A stretch of 48,742 nucleotides of DNA from Oscillospiraceae bacterium (GTDB lineage: Bacteria > Bacillota > Clostridia > Oscillospirales > CAG-272). The notes beneath the pieces were generated by a model that saw only the letters and a list, made by a program, of their open reading frames with translations, ran no database searches and had not been told where the DNA came from. Shown piece by piece: positions 6,577 to 15,107 of this stretch. Where the stretch lies: NCBI GenBank assembly GCA_015065285.1, contig SVQP01000010.1, positions 1-48,742 of the forward strand, given 5' to 3'. The number at the start of each line of letters is the position of its first letter. Within the stretch, counting starts at the first letter, position 1. The translations under genes were made by a program, and so were the position numbers.

Positions 6577-8973
6577 TCAGTGCAGGGAACGGTACAGGAT
6601 GCGCAAGGTATCCTCGTCCTCGATGACCTTGTCGGCAATGATCACAAGACCCTCTTGCGTGTACGTGATCTGCTTGCCTGCGGCAAGGATCAGATCGTTT
6701 GCCTGCACATAGGCAATTCCGTAATGGTTATAGGTGGTCTGTCCTTGGCAGGAAATGCCCAGTGCGCTCTCCAAAAAGGAGATGGGAAGATAGAGAACGT
6801 CGTTGCTTACCAGCAGAGTGCCGTTGGTATTGTCCTCTACCAATCTGACCGGCTTGCCACCCACAAAGGCATTGTAGGAGCGCGATTTGAGCACGATCAT
6901 ATCCTCGGTCAGCGCCTCGGGAATCTTTTGCTCGGTGGTGGCGGTTGTGTAGCGGTAGTTGTATCTGCCGTTGGGCGCTGCATCGCCCTGATCCAGAAAT
7001 TCCATGATGTCACCGGTAGGAACCGAGTTGTCCGCCCACTTGAAATCAAACGTGTCGGTCGTGCCAAGCAGCTCTTTGGCAATCCTGATCTGCAGCGTCT
7101 TGCCCGAAAGCACGTATTTGGCACTGCCCACGGCTTCAAATTCCCAGGCATCGGTGCCAACAAAGCGCTCAACCGAAACGTAGCCGTCCTTTTGCGAGCG
7201 GTTGATCATAAAGTCATAGCCGTTCCATCCGGTAGCGGGGTTGCAGTCCGCGTCAATAAAGAGATTCATCCAGCGGTTGCCCTCGGGCGCGGTGATCTCT
7301 TGCGCGCATTCTGCAAAGAAATACAGATAGGTGGAATCGCTTGAAACCTTGGCGGTGACGATATCATTTCTGCCTGAGAAATTGACGTACATACCGTGCT
7401 CGTTGCCGCCCACGTGGCCGGGGGAGGTGCGGTGCGCGGTGTCACCCTCGTAATCGCGGTACTCGGGACCTACGGCATACCACTGACCGATCGAGCCCTC
7501 AAGGTCGATTGCCCACTGACCAAATGCGCTCTCGATCTCGCGCGTGCCCTTGTAAACGCGCAGGTTTTTCGCCATCTGGTAAAGGTAGTTGTCGCCAAAG
7601 CCGCCCTTCATGGGCTCAAGGTCGCGGGAGTATTCGGGATTGAACTGGTCAACAAAGTATGTAGTATAAGGGGAATTGGGGTCGTTTGATACGTGGTATT
7701 CGCCTGCCAAGATCTGTCCGACGCCTGCGCCTCCTGCACCGGCACCCGACCATCTGCCTGCGATCCATTCGTTCCAGCCTGTCAGCATCAGCACGGGTGG
7801 GTTGTTTTCGTATACCTTTTCAAATTGCTCGTCAAAGGCAAGTCCCAACCCCGTGGTGCTCTCCATGAGCGCATAACCAAAGTTCCAGTCGCCCGTGTAT
7901 TCGGGCACGCGGCGGTTCGCCCAGCTGCGGCCTGCCTCAAAACCGAACATATTGGTTGCCCAATAGCCGCACATGGCGTACATTTGCTCAAAATCGCCCT
8001 TGTTAACGCCATAGCCCTTGCTTTGGATATTGCCGCTCCAAGCCCAGCAATTGCTGCCCTTGCGCTTGGTGTACCAATCGGAAGCCCCGATCGACCAGGA
8101 ATAGCGAATGGTGAAAAAGTCCCTTTGCGCGTCGCTCATGGCAACGTCGTCTGTCAGCATCAGCAAAGGCTTTCCTTCCCAGTACATCCACAGATCCTCA
8201 TAAAGCCCGGGTTGGTATACGTCCTGCCACAGCTGCGCAAATTCCGAGTCGTAAGCACCGCACAGAAATACGATCTTGGGCACGGCATAGCCCTCGTGCT
8301 TGACCTGTTCCCAAACCTTAAGCAGTGCCTCGTAGCTTGTCTTGTGGGTGTTATTGTTGGTAATATCAAAGAACACGAAATCCACGCCTGCTTCGGCAAG
8401 CATGTAGGCGTGCTTGCGCAGCACCCATTCATCGTTGGAGGAATAGTAGCCGAAATAGGGCTGAGCCCAGTAGTGTGGGTGACCCTCGCCGCCCTCTTGC
8501 ATGACCTCGTAGAGCTTATCCACACCGCCTTCAAGATAGGCTGCGTAGTGGTCCGAGGCGGGGATGTCGGAAACGGTGCTCTGATCGCGGTCTCTCCAAA
8601 GGAAATAGAAGATGCCCACCAGATTGGAAGAAGGATCCTTGGTGTCTGCCGCATCGGGCATGGAGCGGTCTGCTTCGTCGGTGGCAACCCACGTGTCGGC
8701 AAACACGTCGCGCGTAGCGGGCAGAATGCCGTTGTTATCGACATCGGTGCTGCCATAGGTGTATTCGGGGAGCACAAGATCGGTGGTGGTGACAAAGGCA
8801 TCCGCTTTGGGAATATCCGATTCAGGCAAGACTTGCTCGGGGGATTGCGTTGTGTCCTCGGATTCGGTGGGCTCTATGGGCTCTGTGGGCTGATTGCATG
8901 CCATTGTGGGCAAAAGCATGAGTGCTGCCAGTAAAAGCGTAATCAGTGCGCGCAGAATTCTATGCCGTTTCAT
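6577..8973 (-). CDS. Secreted lipoprotein with a GH71/GH99-like barrel, CBM9-like module and stalk domain
   Basis: 798 aa. A signal sequence ends at TMAC (possible lipobox) and is followed by a Thr/Glu/Pro-rich linker. Residues from about 110 to 480 (GIFYFLWRDRDQ, HYWAQPYFGYYSSNDEWVLRKH, AGVDFVFFDITNNNTHK, VLMLTGWNEWIAGRWSG) read as a TIM-barrel glycosidase-like domain resembling GH71/GH99 proteins. A CBM9-like beta-sandwich follows (YLYFFAECAQEITAPEGNRW, FIDADCNPATGW). The last 100 residues resemble a copper amine oxidase N-terminal-type stalk domain (FVGGKPVRLVEDN, LYLPISFLESALG). The start is an ATG after GGAGGAGG that overlaps the stop of the upstream gene (ATGA), so translation is probably coupled. 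Substrate unknown; the family name is an inference from motif style. Confidence 0.7.
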   Translation of the reverse strand: MKRHRILRALITLLLAALMLLPTMACNQPTEPIEPTESEDTTQSPEQVLPESDIPKADAFVTTTDLVLPEYTYGSTDVDNNGILPATRDVFADTWVATDEADRSMPDAADTKDPSSNLVGIFYFLWRDRDQSTVSDIPASDHYAAYLEGGVDKLYEVMQEGGEGHPHYWAQPYFGYYSSNDEWVLRKHAYMLAEAGVDFVFFDITNNNTHKTSYEALLKVWEQVKHEGYAVPKIVFLCGAYDSEFAQLWQDVYQPGLYEDLWMYWEGKPLLMLTDDVAMSDAQRDFFTIRYSWSIGASDWYTKRKGSNCWAWSGNIQSKGYGVNKGDFEQMYAMCGYWATNMFGFEAGRSWANRRVPEYTGDWNFGYALMESTTGLGLAFDEQFEKVYENNPPVLMLTGWNEWIAGRWSGAGAGGAGVGQILAGEYHVSNDPNSPYTTYFVDQFNPEYSRDLEPMKGGFGDNYLYQMAKNLRVYKGTREIESAFGQWAIDLEGSIGQWYAVGPEYRDYEGDTAHRTSPGHVGGNEHGMYVNFSGRNDIVTAKVSSDSTYLYFFAECAQEITAPEGNRWMNLFIDADCNPATGWNGYDFMINRSQKDGYVSVERFVGTDAWEFEAVGSAKYVLSGKTLQIRIAKELLGTTDTFDFKWADNSVPTGDIMEFLDQGDAAPNGRYNYRYTTATTEQKIPEALTEDMIVLKSRSYNAFVGGKPVRLVEDNTNGTLLVSNDVLYLPISFLESALGISCQGQTTYNHYGIAYVQANDLILAAGKQITYTQEGLVIIADKVIEDEDTLRILYRSLH

Positions 8974-10454
8974 TGTACCTCCTCCTTTCTCTTGATCAGG
9001 GAAATTGCCAAAAAACTCAGACAAAGCAGGGGCAGGGATGCAAGCACCGCACCGCATCCACCCGATTGCTCGACCTCTGTCTCGGTAGATTGGGTGACGT
9101 CTTGCTTGGTTTGCTCCTCGGGCTGCGTCTCGGGTACGATATCCGGTGTTGCGGGCTCTTGCCAGGTATCGGTATATACCGCGTTGACCACAAGATCACC
9201 GCCATTTTCCAGCGAATAGGGCTCCCATGCACCACTCTTGCCGGGGATCATGGGTACGGCAGGCTCTTGGAAGGGAGCACCGTCGTCGGTGTAGGTAAGG
9301 GAATAGATCAGCTTGCCTTCAACCATAAAATCGATCTTGTAGGTATTGACCTTGGGGGCAAGAGAAGGATCCTCGGCAGCCGCAAAGGCACGTGCGTTGT
9401 CCTCGCTTTGGAAAAAGCGGATGTAGGCTATGTCAATGGTGTCGCCCGCGGCAGCACCTGATGCAAGCGGGTCAAAACGGAAGGCATACAGCGTTTCATT
9501 CGCTGCCTTGCCCCATGCGCTCGTGCAGTCAACCACCACGCAGTGCCACTGCCCGTCGGTGTTGTAGCTCCATTCCACGTGCGTGCCATCTGCACCCCAC
9601 TGCGCGCCGCCCGAGCGATTGGTGAAAAATTCGCCCTTGCCAATGGCAGCGGTGGTGCGATATCTGATCACCGCAAAGGCAAGCTCGGTGCCCTTGCCGG
9701 TGGGATTGAACTCATCTCCAAACTTAAAATAAGGGTCGTCTCCCTTTGCAGTAAAGGTCACAAAGCCCTCGGTTGCAGCAGGGGAGACCTCCACCATCAT
9801 CAGCTCGTTGAGCCCGAACTGCGCCTTAACGTCGGGGATCTGCCCGGTAAAATCGTAAGCAAAGGTGCTGGGATACTGCTCTATGACGCTGACCATATCC
9901 GCAATGGTAATGCTGCACCAGAAGGGGGCAGCCCCCTGACCGTTCAGATAAGCCTGCATGCCCGTCACCTTGCCGGGGCGATCGGCTGCTTGTCCGTCAC
10001 CGGCACACCAAGGCGTATAGCTGGTGCCCTCCAGACAGATGACTTCAAAATAAAGCTCGCCCGTCAGCTTGTCTGCGGAAGGGATATCCAGCGTCAGATC
10101 GGTGTGGTCGGCATGGTTGAGAATCTCGCGCTCATACAGGGGAGCGCTTGCCACTGTGGTGGCATAGTCGCCCTGCCAACGGTATAGCTTGAAGGTGCCC
10201 TTGTTTTGGTTGTTGCTGTAGGTAGCAAAGTCATTGACGTTGATCTGCAGCAGCTTTTTGGCGGGGTCAACGGTAAAGCGGTATCCCACGGGTACGTCAA
10301 GCCCACTCATATAGGGCGCGCCGGAGGAACCGTTTTTGGCAAAGCTGAGCGTTTCAATGCCTGAGTCCGATTGCTCAGCGTGCGCTGTCAAAGCAGCGCA
10401 CGAAAGCGCAAGCAAAAGCAGCGCAGAGAGAAAAACAGACAAGATTTTTCTCAT
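8970..10454 (-). CDS. Secreted cell-surface protein with an InlB-like repeat and C-terminal membrane anchor
   Basis: 494 aa. It has a clear signal peptide (MRKILSVFLSALLLLALS...AHA), then beta-rich sequence with a lectin- or CBM-like look (WGADGTHVEWSYNTDGQWHC, DIAYIRFFQSEDNARAF). Near residues 375-430 there is an InlB B-repeat-like unit (YKIDFMVEGKLIYSLTYTDD, PGKSGAWEPY). A Thr/Glu/Pro linker leads to a Gly-Gly-Cys-Gly motif, a hydrophobic helix and a KRKEE tail, a C-terminal sorting or anchoring layout. The ATG at 10454 follows AAAGGAG. It overlaps the downstream glycosidase-like gene by four bases, so the two probably act together on the surface. Function unknown. Confidence 0.75.
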   Translation of the reverse strand: MRKILSVFLSALLLLALSCAALTAHAEQSDSGIETLSFAKNGSSGAPYMSGLDVPVGYRFTVDPAKKLLQINVNDFATYSNNQNKGTFKLYRWQGDYATTVASAPLYEREILNHADHTDLTLDIPSADKLTGELYFEVICLEGTSYTPWCAGDGQAADRPGKVTGMQAYLNGQGAAPFWCSITIADMVSVIEQYPSTFAYDFTGQIPDVKAQFGLNELMMVEVSPAATEGFVTFTAKGDDPYFKFGDEFNPTGKGTELAFAVIRYRTTAAIGKGEFFTNRSGGAQWGADGTHVEWSYNTDGQWHCVVVDCTSAWGKAANETLYAFRFDPLASGAAAGDTIDIAYIRFFQSEDNARAFAAAEDPSLAPKVNTYKIDFMVEGKLIYSLTYTDDGAPFQEPAVPMIPGKSGAWEPYSLENGGDLVVNAVYTDTWQEPATPDIVPETQPEEQTKQDVTQSTETEVEQSGGCGAVLASLPLLCLSFLAISLIKRKEEVQ

Positions 10455-10509
10455 ATTTGGTCTCCTTTCATACAGTTAAAATGAAGGGGAATACAATGGT
10501 GATGTGACT

Positions 10510-10538
10510 ATTGTACCACAAAATGATAAACTGTGCAA
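10510..10538 (-). promoter_or_regulatory. Promoter for the two-gene surface protein operon
   Basis: On the minus strand, TTGCAC (10533-10538) and TACAAT (10510-10515) have 17-bp spacing, about 55 bp upstream of the 494-aa gene. Confidence 0.7.
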
Positions 10539-10629
10539 GGGGATTTAGGCAGAATTGCCAACACTTTGCCATTCTTTTGCGGGGAAGAGCAAAAGATCGT
10601 GATTTTTTTAAAAAATTTCCATTATCCTA

Positions 10630-10658
10630 TTGCATTTTAGAATAAACTGTGGTATAAT
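10630..10658 (+). promoter_or_regulatory. Promoter for secG
   Basis: TTGCAT at 10630-10635 and TATAAT at 10653-10658 have 17-bp spacing. The -10 lies in the small inverted repeat GGTATAATACC. A leader of about 70 nt precedes the secG start. Confidence 0.8.
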
Positions 10659-10732
10659 ACCATGGTATGACGGTCGATTGACCCCGGGCGTGACCCGTAA
10701 CATAGGATGATTTGAAACGGAGGATATATACA

Positions 10733-11044
10733 ATGAATGAATTCCTGCAAGCTATCAGCGGCTCTGCAAACTCGACTGTGGTAGGTTGGGTTGTATTTTT
10801 CATGTCTATCGCGCTGATGGTGCTCTCCATCGGTCTGACTGTTTCAGTACTGATGCAGTCTTCTAAGGATCATAAGCTGTCCGGTGCAATTTCCGGTGGT
10901 GCTGACACATTCTTTGGCAAGACCAAGGGTAACACCATGGATAAGGTATTTTCCAAGGTAACCATCGTTGGCTCTATTGTGTTTGTTGTCATCGTAATGG
11001 TTCTGTATGTGATGCTCAACTGGGCAAACTTGGGTAATCTGTAA
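10733..11044 (+). CDS. secG: SecG, preprotein translocase subunit
   Basis: 103 aa with two transmembrane helices: VVGWVVFFMSIALMVLSIGL near the N-terminus and VTIVGSIVFVVIVMVLYVML near the C-terminus. Between them is the cytoplasmic loop SSKDHKLSGAISGGADTFFG, matching the family signature. SecG assists SecYEG-dependent export. The start is the ATG at 10733, nine bases after GGAGG. It is monocistronic, with its own promoter and a strong terminator. Confidence 0.95.
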   Translation: MNEFLQAISGSANSTVVGWVVFFMSIALMVLSIGLTVSVLMQSSKDHKLSGAISGGADTFFGKTKGNTMDKVFSKVTIVGSIVFVVIVMVLYVMLNWANLGNL

Positions 11045-11072
11045 TAGCGGATCAAAGTCCAAGCCAAAGAGA

Positions 11073-11110
11073 AGAAAATCTCGCGCAAGCAGCGCGAGAT
11101 TTTCTTTTTT
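11073..11110 (+). terminator. Terminator of secG
   Basis: AGAAAATCTCGCGC pairs with GCGCGAGATTTTCT around an AAGCA loop and is followed by a long T-run. Confidence 0.92.
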
Positions 11111-11114
11111 TCTT

Positions 11115-11812
11115 TTTTTGTGAGAGGCTTGTAAACAAAGGTTTTGTCAAGGGCTGATTGGCAGCCTCCCACTATGTGTCATCCTGAGCGAGAAAACATC
11201 CCTGTGCGGATGTTTTCGAGTCGAACTTTCAAAAATCTGCAAAAAATTGCTGATTTTTGAAAGTCAAAGCGCAAGGATTGCGCTTTGAGGATCTGGAAAG
11301 CGGTTTATGACACGCCTGTAGGGGCGATCATTGATCGCCCGCTGTGTGATCGGTTGGGGCATGTATAAATATTACTCCGGCTAAGCAAACATTGATCAAA
11401 CCCATCGCAGATCCCGCGCTGCGCGCGCTTTTGCTCGCTCTATTTCGCGTCTTTGCCGCGAAATATTCGACCCGCAAAAGTTCGACTCGGTCGCTCTGCG
11501 ACCTCGCTCAGGATGACACAAAGGGGGAGACTCGCCCGAAGTGTTTACATGGCGGGTCGTCGAGGGCGCCGACCCCTACCGGGATTGTTGCAGCAGGCAG
11601 GATGACACAAAGGGGATGCTCCGCCTAAGTAACTTTGTGTAGGGGAGGATATCATCCTCCCGCATGCGGGGAAGGCGGATCAGCATTTGGGTAACATAAT
11701 CATAAATCGTTTGCAAAACGGCTCGTCAAGGCGCTGTCCCTTGCCGGGTGTGTCGCAAATCGTTTTCTGCTTCCTGATTCCTTATAATTTTCTTTTTCCA
11801 TAAGCCCCGTTC
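11115..11812. repeat. Gene-free 700-bp repeat island between secG and the D,D-carboxypeptidase
   Basis: No credible gene lies here. Besides the 147-bp repeat it holds a GTAGGGG hairpin at 11318-11342 (stem GGGGCGATCA/TGATCGCCC) and another at 11639-11664 (GGGGAGGATATCATCCTCCC). Three copies of the TCAGGATGACACAAA-type motif are present. Blocks at 11551-11610 and 11599-11664 recur at 39170-39235 and 39050-39117. Short open frames in it come from repeat sequence. Confidence 0.8.
11168..11314 (-). repeat. 147-bp dispersed intergenic repeat, copy 1
   Basis: This block is the reverse complement, with scattered substitutions, of 38893-39039, and both are 147 bp. Shared landmarks are TGTGTCATCCTGAGCG at one edge, GGATGTTTTC, an internal long inverted repeat (CTTTCAAAAAT.. 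with ..ATTTTTGAAAG), GGATC, and the CGTGTCATAAACCGC-type other edge. It has no coding potential and no flanking transposase. Confidence 0.85.
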
Positions 11813-11841
11813 TTGACAGAATAGCATTTTTATGATATCAT
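11813..11841 (+). promoter_or_regulatory. Promoter for the D,D-carboxypeptidase gene
   Basis: A perfect TTGACA at 11813-11818 and TATCAT at 11836-11841, with 17-bp spacing, 35 bp upstream of the start codon. Confidence 0.8.
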
Positions 11842-11875
11842 AAGTATAAGAATTGTTTGGCATGCGAGGAACCCT

Positions 11876-13096
11876 ATGAACGAGCAAAGAAAACCCCCAA
11901 AAAATCCAAATAATGGGCTTGAGATACGTCAACTGACCTTTCTTGCCATCATTCTGGCAGCACTATTGGTGCTGGTGATTGGTGGATTTTTGATTGTGCA
12001 GCTGATTGTCATTCCGCTGATGAATCCAAATAATACGCCCCCCATCACGCAAACGCCCGGCTCTAATTATACCGAAACGGTTCCCGATTCCGAAAATCAG
12101 GTGCCCGGTGAGGATAAGCCCTCATGGCTTGAGAGCCTGTTTGCAGGCATTCTGGATTTGTTTAAGCCGACAGATGCTCCAAGTATTCCCGCATGGAAGG
12201 ACCCGAATGCAACCTATCCCTTTGCATCCAACGCGTCAAGCGGTTCCGTGCTTCCCACGGGCAACGGCACTGCCATCGACGGCAGCACCACCTATTCGGA
12301 ATACAGTATTGTAGTCGATATGAATTCGGGCAAGGTGCTGGCATCCGAGCGCGCGGACGAGCGCATGTATCCCGCATCCATGACCAAGGTCATGACGCTG
12401 CTGGTTGCTGTGGAGCACCTGCCGCACGAGAGCAGTTTGCAGGATCAGATTGCAGTCACCGAACAAATTCAGCAGGCAATGGCAGCCCAGGGCTCCTCGG
12501 GTGTGCTGGTATCCAAGGATTCCGTTGGCGACGTGCTGACGGTAGAAGGCATGCTGTATGCCATCATCCTTGCATCCGATGGCGTGGCTTGCCTGGAAAT
12601 TGCCAATTACATAGCAGGCTCTGAAGAGGCTTTTGTAGAGATGATGAATCAAAAGGCGCAGGAGCTTGGCTTGACGGGCACGCATTTTACCAATCCAACC
12701 GGACTGCACAACGACGATCACTATACCACCTGCCGCGATATGGCAGCCATCATGGCTTATACCATGCAGAATGATCTGTGTGCCAAGATCATGTCCACCA
12801 AGGAGTTCAATGCACCTTTCTACTGGCCCGCAGGCGATAAAACGCTGACCTATTACCTCAAGCACGGCTATCTGGTTGAGCGCGTTAACAGCTATTACGG
12901 CTCAGGCTCTACCAAGCCCAACAATCTGACCATCACGGCTGCCAAGACCGGCTTGACCGATGAGGCAAAGAGCTGCCTGGTCTCTTACGCGCAAGGGGCA
13001 AATGGAGAGGCTTATATCTGCGTTACCGGCTTTGCAGGCAAGAGCGAACAGTATATTGACGACCACGTCAGTCTGTACAACAAATACGCAAAATAA
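11876..13096 (+). CDS. D-alanyl-D-alanine carboxypeptidase (peptidase S11, DacF-like)
   Basis: 406 aa membrane-anchored penicillin-binding protein that trims the peptidoglycan stem peptide. An N-terminal helix (LTFLAIILAALLVLVIGGFL) and a Pro/Thr/Glu-rich linker to about residue 140 precede the S11 domain. The catalytic SxxK is S168-M-T-K171 (YPASMTKVMT) and the KTG triad is at 357-359 (AAKTGLTDEAK). The second motif, normally SxN (SGNDA), reads Ser234-Asp-Gly236 (LASDGVACLE), so the Asn is missing. GAGGAA precedes the ATG. A penicillin-binding-protein-5-type C-terminal domain is not obvious. Activity is likely but unproven given the altered SxN. Confidence 0.9.
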   Translation: MNEQRKPPKNPNNGLEIRQLTFLAIILAALLVLVIGGFLIVQLIVIPLMNPNNTPPITQTPGSNYTETVPDSENQVPGEDKPSWLESLFAGILDLFKPTDAPSIPAWKDPNATYPFASNASSGSVLPTGNGTAIDGSTTYSEYSIVVDMNSGKVLASERADERMYPASMTKVMTLLVAVEHLPHESSLQDQIAVTEQIQQAMAAQGSSGVLVSKDSVGDVLTVEGMLYAIILASDGVACLEIANYIAGSEEAFVEMMNQKAQELGLTGTHFTNPTGLHNDDHYTTCRDMAAIMAYTMQNDLCAKIMSTKEFNAPFYWPAGDKTLTYYLKHGYLVERVNSYYGSGSTKPNNLTITAAKTGLTDEAKSCLVSYAQGANGEAYICVTGFAGKSEQYIDDHVSLYNKYAK

Positions 13097-13103
13097 AACC
13101 AAC

Positions 13104-13145
13104 ACACGGACTGCCGCAATCTGGGGGCAGTCCGTGTCCATTTTG
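13104..13145 (+). terminator. Terminator after the D,D-carboxypeptidase
   Basis: ACACGGACTGCC pairs with GGCAGTCCGTGT and is followed by CCATTTTG, eight bases after the stop. Confidence 0.8.
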
Positions 13146-13184
13146 TTCTCCTTTTCATATGGATATATGGAAAGGAGTGATGAT

Positions 13185-13796
13185 ATGTTACTTTACAAAC
13201 CCTATGACCGCACGCGTGCGGTGGAATATGCGCGCCGTTGGGCGCGCTCACGCAGTCCGCTGTTTATCAATTTTACGGGATACGGTGGGGATTGCACCAG
13301 CTTTGTTTCTCAGTGCATTTTAGCAGGCAGCTGCGAGATGAATTTCACACCCACATTCGGGTGGTATTACGTCTCGCCCACCGACCGCGCACCTGCGTGG
13401 AGCGGTGTGGAGGCGTTTTACGACTTTATGACGGGCGCTCCCGGCTTTGCCATGGAGAATGGCGGAGTGGGACCCTACGGGCGCGAGGTCAGCCGCACAG
13501 AGGTTGAACAGGGCGACGTGGTGCAACTGGCGGATCGCGAGGGCGACTTCTATCACACGCTGCTTGTTACCGAGCTGCGTGGGGGCGAAATCTTGGTTGC
13601 AGCACACTCGGACGACGCGCTGGACCGAAGACTGTCCAGCTACGTCAATGCGGCTTCACAGCGATTTATCCATATTGAGGGCGTGCGCGTGCAACTTCCG
13701 GATGATACCTGCTATTTTGATCTGCTGGAGGGCATTGCCCTGACGGGCAGGGGAGTGACACCGCCTGCTGATCGCACGGCAGAGGAGCAAGAATAA
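13185..13796 (+). CDS. Amidase-domain protein (CHAP/NlpC-like, Amidase_6 type)
   Basis: 203 aa. Residues Y-x-R-x-RAVEYARRWA and GYGGDCTSFVSQCILAG form the Cys-containing signature of the Amidase_6 papain-like fold, and FYHTLLV with a later AAHSDD supply His and Asp candidates. There is no signal peptide, so it probably acts inside the cell or is released at sporulation or lysis. The start is the ATG at 13185, seven bases after AAAGGAG (13171-13177). The same frame is open upstream, but that part overlaps the carboxypeptidase gene and the terminator and is not coding. Related proteins are annotated as putative amidases in many Clostridia. Confidence 0.8.
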   Translation: MLLYKPYDRTRAVEYARRWARSRSPLFINFTGYGGDCTSFVSQCILAGSCEMNFTPTFGWYYVSPTDRAPAWSGVEAFYDFMTGAPGFAMENGGVGPYGREVSRTEVEQGDVVQLADREGDFYHTLLVTELRGGEILVAAHSDDALDRRLSSYVNAASQRFIHIEGVRVQLPDDTCYFDLLEGIALTGRGVTPPADRTAEEQE

Positions 13797-13870
13797 AAAT
13801 TTTTCAAAAAAAGTGAAACCAAAGTCAAAAAAACCTGTCCTTATGGGTGAGACACAAAAGAGGTGAGATT

Positions 13871-14419
13871 ATGGAGGACAAACTGATAGTGGATCTGTAC
13901 TGGGCAAGAAACGAGAACGCCATCACGCAGACCTCAATCAAATACGGCAAAATGATGCACAATACCTCCCGTTCTATCGTGGGATCACACGAGGATGCCG
14001 AGGAGTGCGTCAACGACGCGTACCTCGCGGCATGGAATTCCATGCCCGAAAACCGTCCTACCTATCTGGGAGGGTATATGGCTAAGATCATTCGCAACAT
14101 TTCGCTCAACCGATACGATCACGCGCACGCTGCCAAGCGGCACGGCGTGCAGGTGGTATTTGAAGAGCTGGAGGAATGTCTTGGCGACTATGAAACACCC
14201 GAGGAGCAATACGAGGCGGGTTGCTTGCGCGAGGTACTGGACGACTTTTTGGCGAATTTGAGTGAAGAAAAGCGCGTAGTGTTTCTCAGGCGGTATTTTT
14301 ACACCGATTCGATCGCGGATATCGCTGAGCGCATGGGTATGAGCGAGGGCAAGGTCAAAAGCATGCTGTTCCGCTTGCGTGCGCAGCTTGCCGAGACATT
14401 AAAGGAGGCGGGCGTATGA
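13871..14419 (+). CDS. ECF-type RNA polymerase sigma factor
   Basis: 182 aa. The sigma-2 region is recognisable (SHEDAEECVNDAYLAAWNSMPENRPTY includes the DAEE and Trp-Asn helix, here broken for length), followed by a spacer and sigma-4 with SEEKRVVFLRRYFY and the helix-turn-helix SIADIAERMGMSEGKVKSML. The start at 13871 follows GAGGTGA. It overlaps the next gene by ATGA, a membrane protein fitting an anti-sigma factor. Such pairs respond to envelope or metabolic stress; the signal is unknown. Confidence 0.92.
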   Translation: MEDKLIVDLYWARNENAITQTSIKYGKMMHNTSRSIVGSHEDAEECVNDAYLAAWNSMPENRPTYLGGYMAKIIRNISLNRYDHAHAAKRHGVQVVFEELEECLGDYETPEEQYEAGCLREVLDDFLANLSEEKRVVFLRRYFYTDSIADIAERMGMSEGKVKSMLFRLRAQLAETLKEAGV

Positions 14420-15057
14420 ACGGGCGCAGACTTTATGAGGAAATTGGCGGCGTCAACGAGCGCTATTTGCAGCAGGCGGCTACCTACCGCGTAAAGAGAA
14501 GAGCGGTATCCTGGCGCATGGCATTGATCGCAGCAGCACTGGTACTGGTGGGCTCCATCCTTGTTGGCACGCTGGCGCTGAGCATTGGCGTGGGTGTGAT
14601 CGGTGGTATGATTTTAGAGGAACTCGTTCCCCCGACAAACGATCAGCCGCCCCAGTCCGAAGCACCGATCTATTCGATTGCCGAAATGGAAGATTTCATG
14701 GCGCAAAGGCAGCAGGGCATTATTCCGCTTGCAAAGGAAAAGGTTCCTTTGTTTAATCAGGATGCGCAGCTGATCTGGACAGACGGTGTATCGGGTGACT
14801 ACTATCGCGTGTCGCTCACTCGCGACGAATGCAACGGCATTTTGTACCTGATGCAAAAGGAGCAGAAGGATATTGGTGAGCACTCCGAGCAGCCAAGCTA
14901 TCAGATTTGGATCTCCTTGGGAGACGGCACAGTCATCTCCCCCTATCTCAAAGTCAACGCAGGCAACACAGGGCATGGCGAGCTGTTCGATTATGACCCG
15001 GAAGTTGAGCTTTCCGAGCAAATGATCAAGCAGATCATCCGCTGTGTAGAATCCTGA
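14416..15057 (+). CDS. Probable membrane-bound anti-sigma factor
   Basis: 213 aa with one strong transmembrane helix (MALIAAALVLVGSILVGTLA continuing to about residue 70), a short charged cytoplasmic N-terminus (NGRRLYEEIGGVNERYLQQA) and an extracytoplasmic domain of about 140 residues. Its start overlaps the sigma factor stop, the normal arrangement for sigma/anti-sigma pairs. No zinc-binding anti-sigma motif (HxxxCxxC) is visible. The role is inferred from gene order and topology. Confidence 0.7.
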   Translation: MNGRRLYEEIGGVNERYLQQAATYRVKRRAVSWRMALIAAALVLVGSILVGTLALSIGVGVIGGMILEELVPPTNDQPPQSEAPIYSIAEMEDFMAQRQQGIIPLAKEKVPLFNQDAQLIWTDGVSGDYYRVSLTRDECNGILYLMQKEQKDIGEHSEQPSYQIWISLGDGTVISPYLKVNAGNTGHGELFDYDPEVELSEQMIKQIIRCVES

Positions 15058-15107
15058 TGTACGACACTGATCTCTTTTGTCTACTTTACAGCAAGGAGAG
15101 TATGATC

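Noticed and set aside
8516-8524. Isolated perfect DnaA box TTATCCACA
   Set aside because: A single box inside a coding region is expected by chance. It is not clustered.
7693-8934. 413-aa open frame opposite the GH71/GH99-like gene
   Set aside because: A shadow of a well-supported minus-strand gene with signal peptide and ribosome-binding site.
11392-11628. 78-aa open frame (and similar ones at 38683-39253)
   Set aside because: It lies wholly in dispersed repeat sequence, has no ribosome-binding site and an Arg/Ser-rich low-complexity product.
12960-13184. N-terminal extension of the amidase gene
   Set aside because: It overlaps the carboxypeptidase gene in another frame and runs through the terminator. 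A clear AAAGGAG sets the start at 13185.
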